The notes beneath the pieces are model-generated. The model made no database searches. It was given only the letters and a program-made list of their open reading frames with translations, and had not been told where the DNA came from. 25,270 nt of DNA, taken from contig PJRA01000549.1 in NCBI GenBank assembly GCA_016987375.1, forward strand, positions 1,511,874-1,537,143, written 5' to 3'. The translations under genes were made by a program, and so were the position numbers. Shown piece by piece: positions 1 through 8,790 of this stretch; within the stretch, counting starts at the first letter, position 1, and the number at the start of each line of letters is the position of its first letter. This stretch comes from Brachionus koreanus. Taxonomy: Eukaryota; Rotifera; Eurotatoria; Ploima; Brachionidae.

Positions 1-41
1 GAGCATTAGCTCGGTACAGAAAACAAATAAATAAATAAATT
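1..41 (+). repeat. Retroelement-like 3' tail repeat, copy 1
   Basis: The window opens with GAGCATTAGCTCGGTACAGA followed by a short (AAAT)n run. The same 20 bases followed by the same kind of run recur at 18936. GAGC-ATTA-GCTC can fold into a 4-bp stem with a 4-nt loop. A short hairpin followed by a simple repeat is the usual form of a non-LTR retrotransposon or SINE 3' end. The element body would lie to the left of the window, so the family cannot be named. Confidence 0.55.
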
Positions 42-241
42 AACATTTTCTTTGAAAATTTTTTCATTTTCTAAAAAATTACAATCAAAATTTTTAGATA
101 ATAAATACCGTTTTTTAAAATTTAATTTATATGTGGTAAAATTGTCTAGCTGTTTGATTTTTAATTTAAAAATTTTATAAAATGAAAGGTGAAAATGTGC
201 TTAAAGTAAAAATGTTAAAAAATTGTTTTAAAAAATTTAAC

Positions 242-442
242 AGTGGTGATACCCTCAGAGAAAGGATCAGGTAGATCAGCTATGCTCTACAGAATGCTCT
301 GTGTACGGCTGTTGAGAACAATTCCAAGCTTAGTAATTTCAAATTATTAAATGACCTTGATGAACAGTTTTTCAGATATCAGAAATCAATGATTGAACTC
401 ATCTCAACCAGTTCAGCCCATCTTGAAAATAGGAGGCTTTGA
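242..442 (+). pseudogene. Coding-like relic of unknown origin
   Basis: This stretch is clearly less AT-rich than its flanks. One forward frame reads from about 242 to a stop at 440-442, with a single internal TAG at 272-274. From 275 it gives 55 codons of ordinary protein-like composition (ISYALQNALC near the start, LDEQFFRYQK in the middle). I do not recognise the family. It lies directly before a mariner transposase relic, but the residues do not resemble the part of mariner transposase expected there. It may be part of another mobile element or a broken host exon. The in-frame stop and the lack of a plausible start argue against an intact gene. Confidence 0.35.
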
Positions 443-444
443 TT

Positions 445-700
445 AAAAAGATTTCTTTGTGTTTTTGGTGGAATTTTCAAGGGATATTACATTTGAGCTG
501 GTTCCAGATGATCATACTATAAATGTACCTTAATTCTAAACAATTAGAACGAATGTATGCTTCACTTCAGAAATATATCCTTTTTTAGTCAACCGAAAGC
601 TAGGTTTGCATCTTGAAGATAACGTTAAACCTCATACAGCTATCCTATTGATACAAAAGCCGTGAATTGTACAAAAGAGAAATCGAATTACTCGCTAATA
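445..700 (+). pseudogene. Decayed mariner (Tc1/mariner) transposase fragment
   Basis: Translating across frames recovers mariner transposase landmarks in the right order. A stretch near 451-500 reads ISLCFWWNFQGILH, like the family's VMLCVWWDxxGIIHxELL block. It shifts frame to FELVPDDHTIN, then QLERMYASLQ, then the FLVNRK block and EDNVKPHTA. The last corresponds to the DNARPHTA motif that holds the second catalytic aspartate. Stops and frameshifts separate these pieces, and neither the N-terminal helix-turn-helix region nor the first catalytic aspartate block was found. It is therefore a dead fragment. A related fragment lies on the opposite strand at 24640-24895, and several stretches match it at the nucleotide level. 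Confidence 0.7.
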
Positions 701-1180
701 GATGGCTATAGACTATAGAATATAAAAGGTTTATATTTTAAGGATTATGTCTGGATAATGTCGGTAGAAATGAAAAAACTTAACTCAAGTTTTTCCAAAC
801 ATAAGATACATTCTAAAAAACATGGCGTTTAAAATTTTGCAATTTTTTTTAGAAAATAAATAAAGCAAAAATTACCGCTCATTTTAAAGAGAAAAAATTG
901 GTCTTGACCAAAATTTTATTTCTTTCAACAAGTGTATATTTAAAGTTAGTTATTTTTCTAGTATCCTTTAAATATGGTCATTCTTTCTAAATTTTCCACA
1001 ATTGTTGTTAGATTCAATTCTTTATTTTATTTATTTTCATAATTTTTGGCTTGAGATTTTTTGAAATAAAAATTTCTGCTTAAAAAAAATTCAAAAATTT
1101 TAAGCGCTTAATAAAATAACAAAACAATTTATTAAAAATTTTCTATCATAAATAGTCAAAGATATTTGACGCAAAAAAAA
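701..1180. other. AT-rich spacer before calcineurin A
   Basis: This is AT-rich sequence with A and T homopolymers. I see no coding frame, RNA gene or clear repeat. It should hold the promoter and 5' UTR of the calcineurin gene that starts at 1181, but no TATA or initiator element stands out against the background composition. Confidence 0.4.
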
Positions 1181-2608
1181 ATGACTAATCAAATGAGAAA
1201 AACATCCGAGGATCGACACATAAAAGATGTACCCTATCCGGCCACGAATAAGCTTAGCTATAAGGAAGTATTTGACGATAAAAATCGTCCGCGCATAGAT
1301 GTGATTAAAGAACATTTTATCAAAGAAGGTCGTTTAGAGGAATCAGTGGCTCTTAGGATAATTAATGATTGTTCAATGCGGTTGAAGCAAGAAAAAAATT
1401 TAATTGAAGTTAACCAGCCTGTATGCATTGTCGGAGATATACATGGACAATACTATGATCTCATAAGAATTCTAGAGATCGGCGGTGATCCAAAAAATAT
1501 GAACTATTTGTTTTTGGGTGATTATGTCGATAGAGGACACTTTAGCATTGAATGTGTCCTCTTGCTTTGGGCCCTCAAATTAAAATATCCAAATCGCATA
1601 AATCTGCTTAGAGGTAACCATGAATGCAAACACTTGTCAACTCATTTTACTTTCAAAAGAGAATGTGAAATCAAATATTCGATTAAAGTTTATGATGCGT
1701 GCATTCGATCTTTTTGTTTATTGCCTTTGTGTGCTTTAGTAAACAAACAGCTTTTTTGTGTTCATGGAGGCTTGTCTCCTGAGATGGAAAAGCATTCTGA
1801 ATTGAACAAACTAAACCGAGATCGAGAACCACCTTCGTCTGGATTGATGTGTGACCTTTTGTGGTCGGATCCGGCATCTGATTTTAACGAAGACAAAAAA
1901 AACTCTGGTGATAATAAAAGCTTTTCAACTAATTTAAATCGTGGTTGTTCATATTTCTTTGGATATAATGCAGTGTGCAATTTTTTAAAAACAAATGATT
2001 TACTTTGTGTTATTCGAGCTCATGAAGCTCAAGACAATGGTTTCAGACTTTACAAAAATATGGAAAAAACCAAATTTCCGTCATTGATAACAGTTTTTTC
2101 GGCTCCTAATTATCTTGATGTGTACAATAACAAAGGAGCTATAATTGTTTATGATAAGGGTCTAATGAACACTAAACAGTTTAGCTCTTCTCCACATCCT
2201 TACTGGTTGCCCAATTTTCTGGACGTTTTTTCATGGTCACTTCCTTTTGTTGCCGAAAAAGTAACTGATATGCTTGTTTTCATATTTAAAATGAATGTTG
2301 ATCAAGAAATACTTGAAAGAAAAGAAATTATAAAGACCAAACTTTTAGCTATTTGTAGCATTGCCAAACTTTATTCAAAAGTACGCATAAAAAGCGAAGA
2401 TTTAATTCAGCTAAAAGGAATAACTCCTAGTTCTTTAACGCATTTAAATTCATTGGTAAAATATGCGTCTAATGAAAGTGATAAAAAAAAAGAAAAAATG
2501 CTCGGAAATGAGTTCGGTTTGAGAAAAAAACTTTCGATTGAGGAATTAAAAGAAATGGATAAATTGAATGAGTTTTTTCCGAAAATTAAAAGTGAAGAAA
2601 GCAAATAA
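1181..2608 (+). CDS. CnA: Calcineurin A (PP2B Ser/Thr phosphatase catalytic subunit)
   Basis: This is the Ca2+/calmodulin-dependent Ser/Thr phosphatase catalytic subunit, which pairs with calcineurin B in the cytosol. The first ATG is at 1181; the frame is open to a TTG at 1166, which is an unlikely start. That gives 475 residues. The metallophosphatase motifs GDIHGQ, GDYVDRG and RGNHE and the histidines of CVHGG and RAHE are all present, so the catalytic metal ligands look intact. The SAPNYLDVYNNK block and the B-subunit-binding helix (PYWLPNFLDVFSWSLPFVAE) identify PP2B rather than PP1 or PP2A. A calmodulin-binding-like segment (about residues 382-417) and an autoinhibitory-like segment (SIEELKEMDKLNEFFPK, about 452-468) follow. 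The NIR triplet used for PxIxIT docking in vertebrates reads NTK here. The gene has no intron, unlike most neighbours, which suggests a retrogene or a lineage that lost its introns. Confidence 0.95.
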   Translation: MTNQMRKTSEDRHIKDVPYPATNKLSYKEVFDDKNRPRIDVIKEHFIKEGRLEESVALRIINDCSMRLKQEKNLIEVNQPVCIVGDIHGQYYDLIRILEIGGDPKNMNYLFLGDYVDRGHFSIECVLLLWALKLKYPNRINLLRGNHECKHLSTHFTFKRECEIKYSIKVYDACIRSFCLLPLCALVNKQLFCVHGGLSPEMEKHSELNKLNRDREPPSSGLMCDLLWSDPASDFNEDKKNSGDNKSFSTNLNRGCSYFFGYNAVCNFLKTNDLLCVIRAHEAQDNGFRLYKNMEKTKFPSLITVFSAPNYLDVYNNKGAIIVYDKGLMNTKQFSSSPHPYWLPNFLDVFSWSLPFVAEKVTDMLVFIFKMNVDQEILERKEIIKTKLLAICSIAKLYSKVRIKSEDLIQLKGITPSSLTHLNSLVKYASNESDKKKEKMLGNEFGLRKKLSIEELKEMDKLNEFFPKIKSEESK

Positions 2609-3508
2609 TTTTGAAATTTAAATTATTTCAAAAAAAAAAAAAATTTTCAAAAAATATAATCAATTTGTCATTATAAATTTTTTACTTGCACAGCTCGGAT
2701 ATTAATCCACATTCTGAATGTCGACGACCGTTTCAACGGCTACTTTAAATTGTTAATCTACATATTTAAAAATATTATAACAAAGAGTTTTTTTGAAAGA
2801 GTAAAAATTGTGTGACCCGAGCCCCTCAAAGATTCAAAAAAAAAAGTGTTTTGTCTTAAAGATGTAATAACTCATGTTCAAATATGCATATATTCTTATA
2901 GTATTGCATCAATTCTAATAACTTAAAGGGGTAATATTTGTTAATCTTAAAGTTAAACGCATAAAACAAGATGAAACACTGTGTAACCTTTAGAATATTC
3001 CATTTAAACATATTCACTTGATTTTTAATTCTAAACATATCTTTCAAAAAAAAAAAACTCTGACAAAAATAATTATGATTTAAAATATTTGAACACGAAA
3101 CTTTCAATATTCTTTTTATGCTTTCGTCCACAAAAATCAAAGTATAAAAATGTATTCAAAAGTTGTTTTTTTTTCATCTTTTTTCAAGTTTAACTCTCTA
3201 TTTTTTATATAATAAATCTGCCATAAACGTATTATGATCAGCTTCAAACCTCAGCAATAATACATTATACATTATATTTTTATTTTGACAGTCAATTTAA
3301 ACTTTTTAATATTTAAATTTATTCATATTTTATTAATAGTTGTTATTCATTTAATTAGAAATTAGAAATTTATTTTTTTAGGAATAAATAAATTAAAAAA
3401 AAAGCTAGAGATGTTAGTACACAAATATGATAAAAGAATGATAATAATAGAAAATGAACTTGGAAACAGAATTTAAATTAAATAAAATAATTTTAAATAA
3501 TTTTGATT
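2609..3508. other. AT-rich spacer with a GC-richer palindromic island
   Basis: This is mostly homopolymer-rich non-coding sequence. An island at about 2685-2835 is less AT-rich. It holds three adjacent small palindromes: ATTCTGAAT (2711-2719), GTCGAC (2720-2725) and CCGTTTCAACGG (2728-2739). GCTCGG near 2692 and CCGAGC near 2817 form an inverted pair around it. The minus-strand open frame at 2856-3140 has no recognisable domain and looks like chance. No poly(A) signal of the AATAAA type was seen close to the calcineurin stop. Confidence 0.4.
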
Positions 3509-3760
3509 TTAATTTTTTTCTTCAAAAAGCTTGACTTTGCCATATTGTTTTCTAAGTTTTGATTTTGGATTTTGAATTTTGAGGGGTGTAATTGGTGAAA
3601 TGTAATGTGGAGGCCGTTTAATCACAAGAGGAGTACTTGGCTCAACTAAACTTTGTTCATGCGTGTTATGATTATTAATTTTAGATGGAGAAGATTTTTT
3701 TAATTTTTTTAATACAGTAATTTTGGCTTTGTTCCAAACTTTAGCAATGAATTTGTTCAT
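3509..3760 (-). CDS. Small basic protein of unknown function
   Basis: This is an 83-codon minus-strand ORF with a true ATG and a TAA stop. The product is strongly basic. It begins with a possible amphipathic helix (MNKFIAKVWNKAKITVLKKL), followed by a Ser/Pro/Thr-rich, apparently disordered stretch with repeated S/TP dipeptides (EPSTPL, ISPITPLK), the kind of sites used by proline-directed kinases. No known domain, signal peptide or membrane segment is visible. The composition is more protein-like than other chance ORFs here, and the local DNA is slightly less AT-rich. It could also be the last exon of a longer gene lying to the right. I cannot assign a function. Confidence 0.35.
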   Translation of the reverse strand: MNKFIAKVWNKAKITVLKKLKKSSPSKINNHNTHEQSLVEPSTPLVIKRPPHYISPITPLKIQNPKSKLRKQYGKVKLFEEKN

Positions 3761-5384
3761 TTTAGTTACTTTGTCTTTTTTTTTTTATTCTTTTTCTTAC
3801 ATTTTGACAATCTTTATATACGCTAAGCGTCAAAATGAATATTTTTATCATTGATTGAATGATTGAAATGATATTTGAGCGATTTCAATTAAATGACACC
3901 TAAAATCAATACTATCTAATCAAAGACTTTTAATTGAGACGACAATAAAGAATATTTGCCGAGTCATTTTATTTTTTTTAAAATAACAAGAAAGTTTTCA
4001 GTTTTATCAACCGGGATAAATGTTTGATTTTTAATTTACTTGAAATGTTTACGTCGACATTCATAGATAAAATTTTAAAATTTCAAGCTTTGTGTTTCTA
4101 TTTCATTTTTTAAATAATAGTTAATTATTCTCAATCCAGCTCTCTATACCTTATGTAATTGAAGCTCATAGTCTACTTAGAACATAATTGAAACATTATT
4201 AGTTAAAAATTTAGAAACAAAAATACATTAAGTTAAATTCGCAAACTACTCATCTTTAGCGTTCAAAAATTACTTAAATAAATTAATTCAAAGAGTAAAA
4301 CATTATTACGTCAGAGCTTTATCTCAACACTTTTAGTTAAATTAATCAATATTAATTTTTCACTTATTAAGTAAGGTTTAATTTTAATCTTAATTTTCTT
4401 GATAGAATATTAGCTGTTGTTTTGAAGCCAAGTAAATTTATCTAAGTTTTTTTTTTTTTTGCTAATTTCAGCATTTTTTAAATATGTTCTAATCACGGGA
4501 TAAATTAGACTGTACATAAAAAAGTATTATATAATAATGACGTATCTCTTTAGCTATAAAGTAAATCACTTTTTTTTCGTTCCAAACTAATGTGTTACAC
4601 CCTTTTAAAACTCTAAAATATAACTAAATAGTGTGTTTGATGTTGCTAAAAATCATTTTATAAATGAATGGAATCGTTTATTTTTTCTCTTAATCATCCT
4701 TGACATTAAAAATAATTAAATCAAAATGTTTTTCTTCGACTTATATTGCCGTGGAAAAGCATTTTGTTTCTACAATGATATTATAATATTATGAGAGACT
4801 TTATTCCAATCACGATACATATAAACACTAGCATTAGTATTTAAACTTTTTTTTTCAAGTCATCTTATAATCATTTTTAAATCAAATAAAGCTTTTGAGT
4901 TCAATTCAAATATTTTTTTGAGTATGCTTACAGCTAATAGCCATAATTAAGTGTAATTAAAGTACTTGGTATTCAGAGACACCTTTTTTTCTTTTTAGGA
5001 AAGAATTAAATTCTACGGTAAAAGTTACGCTCATTATTATAATACTAATTAAAGTCTTTTAAAATGGATTTTTTTTCAATCGCTGATATTTTTACAAATA
5101 AATATTTTATAAAAATTGAGAATAAAGGTTGTCTAATTGAATATTGAAAATTTCATATAGCAGGAAAAATTTAAGAAAGAAATATTGAACTGGCCTAGTC
5201 AAGTTTTTATTGAATTAAATGGAAATTCACTATTTTTTACGCTAAAAAGCCTTTTGCCTTTTGGTTAATAGGTTAAGAAATTTCTTTTCGCACAAATTTA
5301 ATATTTAGTATTAGAGTTGAAAAATAGTGAATTTTTTTAGTAGCAACAATAGTTTGTTTATTTGAAAAATAAACTCAAAACTAA

Positions 5385-5438
5385 TCAGCAATCGATCATG
5401 CTTTTCCCATCTAAATCATCATGATTTCGTTCCATATT
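5385..5438 (+). repeat. Diverged direct repeat, copy 1
   Basis: This copy begins TCAGCAATCGATCATGCTTT and continues through a CTAAATCATCATGATT core. The first 42 bases match the copy at 5831 with about three mismatches. It sits in AT-rich non-coding DNA, and the function is unknown. Confidence 0.55.
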
Positions 5439-5830
5439 TAACGAAAAGCTTAGGAAAAATCTTGAAGCATTTAGTAAAAAATAATTTTCAAGCGCAATTT
5501 ATTGTATCAGTAGTTTTAGCTTGAATACAGTGATAAGTTGAATTGATGTTCTTATTCAAGAATTTGAATTATACTTTGATTTGGCATCATTTATTAATCA
5601 TGCTTTTTACCTTTAGTTTTTCATTATTTTTTTTTCATAAATAAAAAGTGCTTGTCTGTTTTTTTAAGGAAAAAATCTTCCTTTCAAATAGAAAAAAAGT
5701 CATGATTCTGAATTTTGTTCATTATTCTTATTGAGATAAATAAATTCAGACATAAGCTACTGACCATCTTAGAAAATATTCTCATTATTGTTAATACAAG
5801 ATAGTCTAAACAAAATCTAAAATACAACAG

Positions 5831-5885
5831 TCAGCAATTGATCATGCTTTTCACCTCTAAATCATCATGATTATTGTTCTATTTT
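5831..5885 (+). repeat. Diverged direct repeat, copy 2
   Basis: This copy begins TCAGCAATTGATCATGCTTT and shares the CTAAATCATCATGATT core with the copy 446 bases to the left, in the same orientation. After about 42 bases the alignment needs a one-base gap and then fades into A/T-rich sequence. It could be two relics of a dispersed element or a conserved regulatory block. Confidence 0.55.
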
Positions 5886-6491
5886 TAATATAAAAAACGC
5901 AGTTTTTTTGTATAGTTTATTTAAATAAAATTAAAATGAGACCAACTAGCAATTTAAAGGGTGTATACCGCGATAAATTTTGAACAAACAAATTTTCTTT
6001 ATCAACCCAACCTTTTCCACAAGCATAGACTTTGAAGCTCATTCGACAACTTCGTGACGCATTTGCACCCTCAAAATAAGCCAATGAGAGAAAATAAATT
6101 AGCGACGCAGCAAAAAAAATCGATAAAAAAATGGCTTAAAATGCTAGGTCAACAATAAATGCATTAAATTAGCATAAAATTATTAGTTTCTTTAATGTCT
6201 AGGTACACTGGTTTCTAGTGATAACTTAATTACGACATCGGCAAGTCTTTCTAAATGTTATGCAATTTAAAACACTAGACTAAGAGCACTAATAAATATT
6301 ATGGTAATAAATTATGATTAGGATTATTCTGAGGAGTCTTTTTTAGAAATAAAAGAGAAAATGAGAGAGAGAGCTCATTTGGGAGGGGAAGTTAATAATA
6401 AGCTTAAGTTCCAAGCACTAGTATTCCATAAATACTTGGCACAAATTCTCGGCTAACTATTCATTTTTTTAAAATTTAATTTAGATTTAAA

Positions 6492-8790
6492 ATGATTGTT
6501 AAATTTCAGCTTAGCTTTGGTCTTGAAGATGCCCATACCAATTTCAACATATACAAAGATAGCGTATATGTATGCGGCTCGTCCAAAGCGCTAGGTTCAT
6601 GGGACCTGCGCAAGGCTGTCGAACTTAAATCCAAGCTTGCTGACTCATGCAACGAGAACTGTTCGCTCTCGTTGTCTTCATTGTCGCTCTCGTCCAATTC
6701 ATCGTGCGAAATGTATTTGGAAAATTTGTAAGTTAATAAATAAACGGTCTTTTAAGGACCTAAACAATCATTTTTAAATACAGAACAAGTAATGTGCTTG
6801 AGTTTGAGGCGACAGTTTGATTTGAACGAGTCTTACGAGACTCTAGCGGCCGAAGCCATTGAATACAAATACTTTATCGCACAAAAAATGTCCAATCTCA
6901 AGGACTCAAGAGTGTTTCTAAAGCAGATTGAGTATAATCCGAGAAAGCTCGAATTGACAAACTCTTCATTGCTGTCCTATCAAGTGGTAGACAAGTGGCC
7001 ATTGACTGACTCTGACAATAAGCCAACCAGGATTGATCATGGATGGTTGCTAAACAATGAAAACGAAGTTCAATTTCACTTTTTCAAGCATCCACTTCAG
7101 TTGTGGCATGTTGAGTCGAAAAATTTGTGCTACGACATTGTGCCATGGAAAGCCAATAATGGACTTTATGAGCTGAAAGACTATTGCGCTAATAGTTCTG
7201 TAAAATTTTATTACAAACAAAAAGAAAATTTTTTTTTCTAAATTTTTATTTATAATCAAAGGATTTTGATGAAAATCAAATTGTTAATGATAAAAAAACA
7301 AAGTTCAATGCATTTAACTGTGCCAATGTGTACTCATCGTACAGAATACGCACTTACGAAAATTTGTCTGACTTGGTAATTTAAAATTATATGAAAAATT
7401 CAAATAATTGGATTTATTTATTTCTTTCTAATGTTTGTTTAGTTGTTTCAAATAAATGTGTACGAAATTGAAGAGTCAGGCAAGCCGAGTGACAAATATT
7501 TGGCCACCGGTTACTTCAAGATTAACAGATCGGTAATAGAAAGTTCTGTGATTGATATGGACATATCAATGCTCAATTCAAATCAAATAGTTGGCAGTCT
7601 AAAGACCGAAGTTTTGCTTATAACTTCACTAAATGAAGAATCTAATTATAAAATTAGAAAAAATTATAATTATCACTTCAATAGATCTTGTATACCTATC
7701 GGACACAGAGGTATGGGCAAAACATTTGATGCTGGTACACTGCCAGGAACAGAGTTAGTCTTTGAAAAAAAAAAAGAAAATATAAATGCTTTGTTAGCTA
7801 TGTCAGAGACTAGATAAACATGGCATTTTAAAAATAATCAAAAAATTCCAAAAATCTATTTCTAAAAATTTTCTTTTCAAGATATGTGGAAAACACAATT
7901 GATTCATTCAGAGAAGCATACAATCGTGGAGCACAAATGGTCGAGTTTGATGTAGTATTGACCAAAGACAACATTCCAATTGTGTACCATGATTTCATGT
8001 TTTGCATTGATCGTTTGGCTGAGACAAACTCGAGCAAGTATTTGAGCATCGGTGTCAATCAGCTTACTTATGATGAAGTCAAGCAAAGTCGAGTTTTTTC
8101 TCAGAAAATTCTAAAAAACACAGACCTATCAGATGAATTGCAAAACTTTTTCACTAGTAAATTCATGTTTCCGACACTGAAAGAAATGTGCACTCAATTG
8201 GACTCCAAATTGGGATTTAATGTAGAAATTAAATATCCATTGGATCTTGAAGATGGCTCTCATGAAATTAGCAATCACTTGAAGTGGCTAAATCGCAATC
8301 AATATGTTGACCGCATTCTCAAAGAATTGTACGAATGTTGCCAAGATGAACAACGATGTGTCATAATTAGCACTTTTGATCCCAATTTGTGTTCAATGTA
8401 CATTATTATTTTTATTTATACTAATTAAAAATAACCAGTCTTAAATTTTTTTCTTAAAGTATCAGAATGAAACAGAACAAATTTCCAGTGCTATTTTTGA
8501 CCAACGGCGTGACCAACAAATGGGTGCCGTACAAAGATGCACGCTGCAAAAATACTCAGCGATCGTTCAGCTTTGCTCGAGCTGAATCATTGCACGGAAT
8601 AGTTGCACATGCCGAAGAACTTACTAAAGATTTGCACATAATTAACTTGCTGTTTTCGGATACGGCCAAGGCAGCCAATTTCTTAGCTTATTCGTGGGGC
8701 GATGAACTTAACGATTTGGACAAGCGACAACAACTGACTCAGCTTGGCATCAACGGAATTATTTACGACAGAATTAATGAATCTTTTTAA
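6492..8790 (+). CDS. GPCPD1: Glycerophosphocholine phosphodiesterase GPCPD1 (CBM20 + GDPD)
   Basis: This cytosolic enzyme cleaves glycerophosphocholine to glycerol-3-phosphate and choline. The exons read 6492-6727, about 6784-7199, 7262-7375, 7443-about 7792 or 7801, 7882-8397 and 8460-8790, with introns of 56-89 nt, for about 653 residues (human about 672). The N-terminus is a CBM20 starch-binding-type domain (VYVCGSSKALGSWD, then IEYKYFI). The GDPD domain carries GHRGMGKT, ENTIDSFREA, EFDVVLTKDNIPIVYHD, GFNVEIK, KFPVLFLTNG and GINGIIYDRI at the C-terminus. The 38-codon exon at 7262-7375 is short but fits phase 0 at both ends. There are two uncertain points. With the first acceptor (CAG ending 6783) exon 2 reads NVLEFEATV and then needs a one-base shift near 6818-6824 to continue as DLNESYET; an acceptor at 6802 or 6808 keeps frame instead. 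The exon 4 donor is ambiguous because two phase-2 GTs fit. Confidence 0.9.

Larger units (their letters stand above)
3761..6491. other. Long AT-rich intergenic spacer
   Basis: No gene is visible in these 2.7 kb. The only structure recognised is a diverged direct repeat (5385-5438 and 5831-5885). The last 500 bases before GPCPD1 include a less AT-rich block at about 5950-6120 with a CCAAT pentamer (6081-6085) and GC-containing words. This is where its promoter would be expected, but no element can be assigned with confidence. Confidence 0.35.

Noticed and set aside
1683..1980. Minus-strand ORFs inside calcineurin A
   Set aside because: They are shadows of a strongly conserved coding frame on the other strand.
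2856..3140. Minus-strand 94-codon open frame
   Set aside because: The translation is Phe/Ile/Lys/Asn-rich, as expected from AT-rich DNA, with no domain, membrane topology or splice context that supports a gene.
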